The notes below the pieces were generated by a model. It was not told the origin of the DNA. It did no database searches and saw nothing but the letters and a program-made list of their open reading frames with translations. 64,000 nt of DNA, taken from the NCBI GenBank assembly GCA_002404015.1, contig DHIW01000010.1, positions 1 to 64,000 on the forward strand, read 5' to 3'. The first letter of the stretch is position 1. Each line of letters starts with the position of its first letter. Shown here one piece after another: positions 60,629 through 64,000 of the stretch. Both the position numbers and the translations under genes were made by a program. Source of the DNA: Chloroflexi bacterium UBA4736 (GTDB taxonomy: Bacteria > Chloroflexota > Dormibacteria > Dormibacterales > Dormibacteraceae).

Positions 60629-61060
60629 ATGAATCCGCTCTTCTTCGCCTCCTGGCGATGCACCTGGCGGCGGTCCTGGTGGCGTATGGGGCCAATCTCC
60701 TCATCCCCGTTCCAGGCTGAGCCGGCGGAGGGCAAGGAGGGATGGCTGTTCAGGTTCGAGCGCCTGGCCGCGGAGCGGCTGTCACTGCCGGCCGCGCTCA
60801 CCGTGCCCTTCACCGGGGCCGGCATGGTCCTGGTCGCCGGCATCAACCCGACCACCCGGTTCTGGCTCTGGGCGTCCATCGTGCTCTACCTGGGAACGCT
60901 GGTCTACCTGGTGGCGCGGCAGCGGCCGGGGGTGATCCGGCTGCTGCGAGGGGACCGCTCGGCGGGCCGGCTGCAGCAGCTGCGGCTGGCCAGCGTGGGA
61001 GTCCTGGCGGTCATCCTCGCGATCGGCGCCATGATGATGGCCAAGCCCGGCCAGAACTGA
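60629..61060 (+). pseudogene. small membrane protein (DUF2269-like), compensated double frameshift
   Basis: The single open frame has 143 codons, but residues ~9-28 are Trp/Arg-rich and atypical, while the +2 frame over the same DNA reads LLAMHLAAVLVAYGANLLIP, a clear membrane helix that stops at TGA 60719. One missing base near 60648 and one extra near 60718 would give an integral membrane protein with helix 1 there and helices GTLVYLVARQ and LASVGVLAVILAIGAMMM later. The leaderless-type TAACCT (60613-60618) supports the ATG. A damaged gene or an assembly error. Confidence 0.55.
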
Positions 61061-61061
61061 G

Positions 61062-61423
61062 TCAATCGGCCGCCTGGGCCGCCTGGTCCGCGACCGCCGG
61101 TTGCGGCTCTTGAACACCCTGAACAGGAGCGCGAGCGACGGCACGGTGAGGAGCATGCCGACCGCGACGATTCCCAGCAGCACGTGCCGCGCGACTTCCG
61201 GTGCGGCCGTCTGAGCGACCGTCAGATCCGGCGGGACCAGGTACGGAAACTGTCCGATCGCCCAGGCCTTGGGGGCGGTGCTGTCCCTGACCATGCGTCC
61301 GAAGGCCACGACAGAGACCAGGACAGCGAGCACGAGAAGTCCTCCGACCAGCCTCAGCGCCTGGCCTGGCAGCCGGTGGGCAGCGCGGGGCTCGAGTCCG
61401 GCCGGCGGTCGCAGCCTGTCCAC
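61062..61423 (-). pseudogene. cydB: remnant of cytochrome bd oxidase subunit II (cydB)
   Basis: Only the last ~110 codons are visible: RLVGGLLVLAVLVSVVAFG, then GQFPYLVPPDLTVAQTAAP (the CydB segment with PPDLT) and LTVPSLALLFRVFKS. There is no CydB N-terminus upstream, no CydA gene, and the frame runs into the convergent gene without the expected stop. GTG 61423 is the first possible start. It is probably a gene fragment left by deletion, so no functional oxidase is encoded here. Confidence 0.65.
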
Positions 61424-61582
61424 TTCTTCCGCGAGTATCCGACTTCGGGGCTGAACATGCCCCCTGCAAAGGGGAGGCTTGCCGGTCGTCGCCGCGCCGG
61501 TCGTGAAGCGTAGGCTGGACTGGCCCCGACCGTTTCCAGGCTGGTCAACACGAGGCTCGAGCCATGGACAAGGAGGATCGCC

Positions 61583-62560
61583 ATGGCGAACCCGATCCAG
61601 AAGGTCGTGATCTTCTTCATGGAGAACCACACCACCGACAACTTCGCCAGCGAGGTTGCGGGCGTCGACGGCGACCTGGCTCTTCCACTCGCGCCCGACC
61701 TCGTGGTTCCGGACCCTCCGCACGACCACGCCCACTGGCTGGCGCGCGACACCCCGACGCCGGGCGGTGCCCTCCGCCAGCGGTACGGCCGTCCCCAGCT
61801 TCCCAACGCGTACAAGCTCATGGACGGCTTCACCGTCTGCGACCGCTACTTCTCCGATTACGCGGGGAACTCGTTCCCGAACCACGCCTTTGCCATAGGG
61901 GCCGACGCCGAATGGACAGACCGCAATCCCGGTCAGAGCTACGCCGTCAGCCTGAAGACCCCCGGCGTTCCGGCCCGCCTGGTGGCGGCCGGCAAGACCT
62001 GGGCCAACTACGGTCGGGGCTTCGCCTTTCAGCACTACGCCGACCCCCTCATGCACGCCACTCCCAAGAACACCTTCGCGCAGGACGCCAAGGCGGGCAA
62101 CCTGCCCAACGTCTCCTGGGTCTACGCGCCGGGCGGGCAGGACTTCCACCCGGGGTCTCGGACCAGGATGTCCGCCTCCGACACCTGGCTGGGCCAGGCT
62201 ATCGCCGCGCTTGCCCAGGGACCGGACTGGCCGCGCGTGGTCGCCTTCCTCACGTTCGATGACTGGGGCGGCTGGTTCGACCACGTCGTGCCGCCGCTGG
62301 TCGAGACGTTCCCCAACAGCAAGGACCAGTACCGTTTTGGATCTCGCGTGCCCTGCGTGGTCGTCGGACCTTACGCCAAGGCGAGGTCCGTCTCGCATGT
62401 GCAGTCCTCGTATACGAGCCTGGTGGCGTTCATCGAAAGGCTCTGGGGCCTGCCACCCTCGCCCAACCCCGACGCGGCCAGGCGGACCACATCGCCTGAC
62501 GAGCACGCCATGGCCGATTGCATCGACGTGACGCAGAAGCCCCTGCCGCCACCGCAGTAG
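61583..62560 (+). CDS. phosphoesterase-family protein (phospholipase C/acid phosphatase type)
   Basis: 325 residues. VVIFFMENHTTDNF contains the metal/nucleophile region of the PF04185-type phosphoesterases, FSDYAGNSFPNHAFAIGA the catalytic SxPNH block, and LTFDDWGGWFDHV the late DD/H metal site. It may hydrolyse phosphodiesters of phospholipids or nucleotides. It has no visible signal peptide, unlike most relatives, so it may act inside the cell or use another export. ATG 61583 has AAGGAGG 7 nt upstream. Confidence 0.78.
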   Translation: MANPIQKVVIFFMENHTTDNFASEVAGVDGDLALPLAPDLVVPDPPHDHAHWLARDTPTPGGALRQRYGRPQLPNAYKLMDGFTVCDRYFSDYAGNSFPNHAFAIGADAEWTDRNPGQSYAVSLKTPGVPARLVAAGKTWANYGRGFAFQHYADPLMHATPKNTFAQDAKAGNLPNVSWVYAPGGQDFHPGSRTRMSASDTWLGQAIAALAQGPDWPRVVAFLTFDDWGGWFDHVVPPLVETFPNSKDQYRFGSRVPCVVVGPYAKARSVSHVQSSYTSLVAFIERLWGLPPSPNPDAARRTTSPDEHAMADCIDVTQKPLPPPQ

Positions 62561-62658
62561 GCAAACGGGGCGATCATCATCGACACCTTCGTCACTTCGG
62601 CCCCACGACATCGCCGGGAGGACGAGGACTAGCAGACCTCAGTGATTGCTGCCCACCG

Positions 62659-62686
62659 GGGGGCGCTCTCAGGAGCGCCCCCTTTT
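62659..62686 (+). terminator. strong intrinsic terminator
   Basis: GGGGGCGCTC (62659-62668) pairs perfectly with GAGCGCCCCC (62673-62682) over TCAG, followed by TTTT. It is ~100 nt past the phosphoesterase stop. On the minus strand it could also slow readthrough from the lactate permease gene. Confidence 0.85.
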
Positions 62687-62729
62687 GGCATGGAGCGGGA
62701 GGACGCCAAATCGGTATGCCGCGGTGTGC

Positions 62730-64000
62730 TTACGGTGAGGGGATGATGCTCGGGATGACGTACGCCTCGATCATCGCGACGATGCCGACCAAGCTGGTCA
62801 GGATGAGGCTGTAGCCGATAACCCGCCGGAAGATCTCCCCCTCGGCACCCACCTTGTTGACGCCGGCTGCTCCCACCGACAGGTTCTGCGGGCTGATCAT
62901 CTTGCCCATCACACCCCCGGACGAATTGGTGCCGGCGGTCAGGATCGGGCTCACGTTGCCGAGCTGTTGCGCGGTCTGCGCCTGAAGGGGCCCGAACAAC
63001 GTGTTGGAGGATGTGTCGCTGCCGGTCAGGAAGACGCCCAGCCAGCCCAGGAAGGCGGCTACAAACGGGAAGATGAAGCCCGTCTTGGAGAGCGCGATGG
63101 CCAGGCTGGAGGTCATGCCCGCGTAGTTCATGAGCTGGGCGATCGCGAGGATGAAAGCGATCGTCACGATGGGCAGCGCGAGCTGGCGGACCGTTCGCGC
63201 GTAGACGGCCAGGAAGTTGACAGCTGCGCCGCGGAGCCTCATCAACAGGAAGGCGAGCAGCCCCGCGTAGAGCACGAGCGAACCGGCTGCGGCCAGGAAG
63301 TTCCAGTCGAAGTTCAGTGGGTACTCGGCGGACTTCGCGACGATCGGCTTCTCGCGGAAGATCAATGAGACTGGCTTGCCGCCCTTGATCTCGTAAGTGC
63401 CGGGCCAGAGGAAGTTCCAGTCGGGGAACTTGAACGCCTGCCGATCCTTGGCCGGGGTGGGCCCGATCCATGGCTGGGGGCAGAGCTTGAAGAGGGGGGT
63501 GCCGCACTTCAGGTCGGCCGTGATGTTGGCCGGCGCGGCCAACGCCGTCTTGACGTCGCCCACGGGGTGGCCGGCGAAGAACGGCAGGTTGCCCATCTGG
63601 CCCACCAGGATGACGACGGTCAAGAGCACATACATCGAGTACGCGCGCAGGATCCGCCCCGGCGTATCCGCGTTGACCTCAGCGCTCGGGGGGGGCCCCG
63701 ACCCAGCGCTCGCGGGCGGTGCCGACCCAGCGCTCTCGGGCGGCGGGTCGGGCGGTCCGGATCCCCCGCTCACGGGCGGCGGGCCGGCTGCAGCGGATTC
63801 GGTCTCGAAACGGTAGACGTGGGCCGGGCGCCAAAACCGAAGCAGTGCGGCCAGGCAGCCCATGGAGACGAGCGCCGCCAGGATGTCGGTGAGCTCTGGG
63901 CCCACGAAATTGGACACGAGGAACTGGACGACAGCGAACGAGACGCCGGTGACCAGGACGGCCGGCAGGATCTCGCGCATCCTCCGCCAGCCGGCCAGGA
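62730..64000 (-). CDS. lldP: L-lactate permease, 5' end outside the window
   Basis: The visible 423 codons are the C-terminal part of a LctP/LldP lactate permease. FPFVAAFLGWLGVFLTGSDT and the SPQNLSVGAAGVNKVGAEGEI block near the end are family-specific. Family length is about 550-580 residues, so ~130 are missing beyond 64000; the frame is open to the edge. The cytoplasmic loop after the first visible helices carries a Pro/Gly/Ser-rich repeated stretch (63675-63785) that is unusual. It imports lactate or glycolate. Confidence 0.85.
   Translation of the reverse strand, partial: LAGWRRMREILPAVLVTGVSFAVVQFLVSNFVGPELTDILAALVSMGCLAALLRFWRPAHVYRFETESAAAGPPPVSGGSGPPDPPPESAGSAPPASAGSGPPPSAEVNADTPGRILRAYSMYVLLTVVILVGQMGNLPFFAGHPVGDVKTALAAPANITADLKCGTPLFKLCPQPWIGPTPAKDRQAFKFPDWNFLWPGTYEIKGGKPVSLIFREKPIVAKSAEYPLNFDWNFLAAAGSLVLYAGLLAFLLMRLRGAAVNFLAVYARTVRQLALPIVTIAFILAIAQLMNYAGMTSSLAIALSKTGFIFPFVAAFLGWLGVFLTGSDTSSNTLFGPLQAQTAQQLGNVSPILTAGTNSSGGVMGKMISPQNLSVGAAGVNKVGAEGEIFRRVIGYSLILTSLVGIVAMIEAYVIPSIIPSP

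Noticed and set aside
61583..62560. Phosphoesterase as part of a phage or defence system
   Set aside because: No integrase, attachment site or other defence genes nearby, and the family is common in chromosomes.

Overview
The window is GC-rich (about 70% by eye) and densely packed. Many genes start with GTG or TTG, and many neighbours are coupled by ATGA or GTGA stop/start overlaps. A lone TANNNT hexamer sits 6-10 nt before about a dozen start codons, the signature of leaderless transcription. An F420-type LLM oxidoreductase, a complete LivKHMGF set, an MrfA/MrfB pair and the start-codon habits point to Actinomycetota, Chloroflexota or Ca. Dormibacterota. The sequence alone does not decide among them. 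There is no rRNA, tRNA, CRISPR array, phage or complete IS. It reads as a housekeeping and catabolic chromosome segment with small repeat elements and several frame-damaged genes; single-base indels in G/C runs suggest some of these are assembly errors.

Layout. 1-6.1 kb: threonine dehydratase-like enzyme coupled to an HD phosphohydrolase, an EamA exporter coupled to a DUF309 protein, a molybdopterin-binding-fold protein and cysS. 6.1-6.3 kb: a 185-bp palindromic MITE-like element. 6.3-15.3 kb: an ECF sigma factor with a membrane partner, mrfA-mrfB, a GGDEF/HD-GYP membrane protein, a ferric reductase-like protein, a degenerate orphan response regulator and a sugar epimerase. 15.3-23.4 kb, minus strand: an operon of nucleotidyltransferase, a 1183-residue double glycosyltransferase fusion, a radical SAM enzyme, a propeller lipoprotein and DoxX, preceded by pncA and a 74-codon ORF.

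23.4-34.8 kb: greA, the LLM oxidoreductase, an acyl-CoA ligase, a nucleoside-phosphorylase-like two-part protein, a zinc CDF exporter, ppx, fumC, a GNAT, a TPR protein and an enoyl-CoA hydratase. 34.8-39.7 kb: livKHMGF. 39.7-43.9 kb: a frameshifted MFS gene, a K+ channel/RCK protein, a CDF exporter with a long C-terminus and a Pat-like GNAT. 44.0-50.6 kb: a nonapeptide-repeat mini-protein, a cupin, a lipoprotein hydrolase, DedA, a MetE-like enzyme, a frameshifted TIGR03083-type gene and an mhqD/mhqO-like pair. 50.6-52.8 kb: a citryl-CoA-lyase-like gene coupled to a paaK-like ligase. 53-57 kb: an HtrA-like lipoprotein protease and a MoxR/DUF58/VWA operon. 57-64 kb: a Tat-exported ferritin-like protein, a uronate dehydrogenase/DapA-family pair, small ORFs, a cytochrome bd remnant, a phosphoesterase and a partial lactate permease.

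Strongest leads for undescribed biology: (1) the glycosyltransferase-fusion/radical SAM/lipoprotein/DoxX operon, probably making or modifying a cell-surface glycan or lipid; (2) the SAGSILSIG nonapeptide mini-protein, whose repeat units differ almost only synonymously; (3) a roughly 120-nt structured element found twice, each time right after a stop codon; (4) a widespread TANNNT leaderless-promoter architecture.
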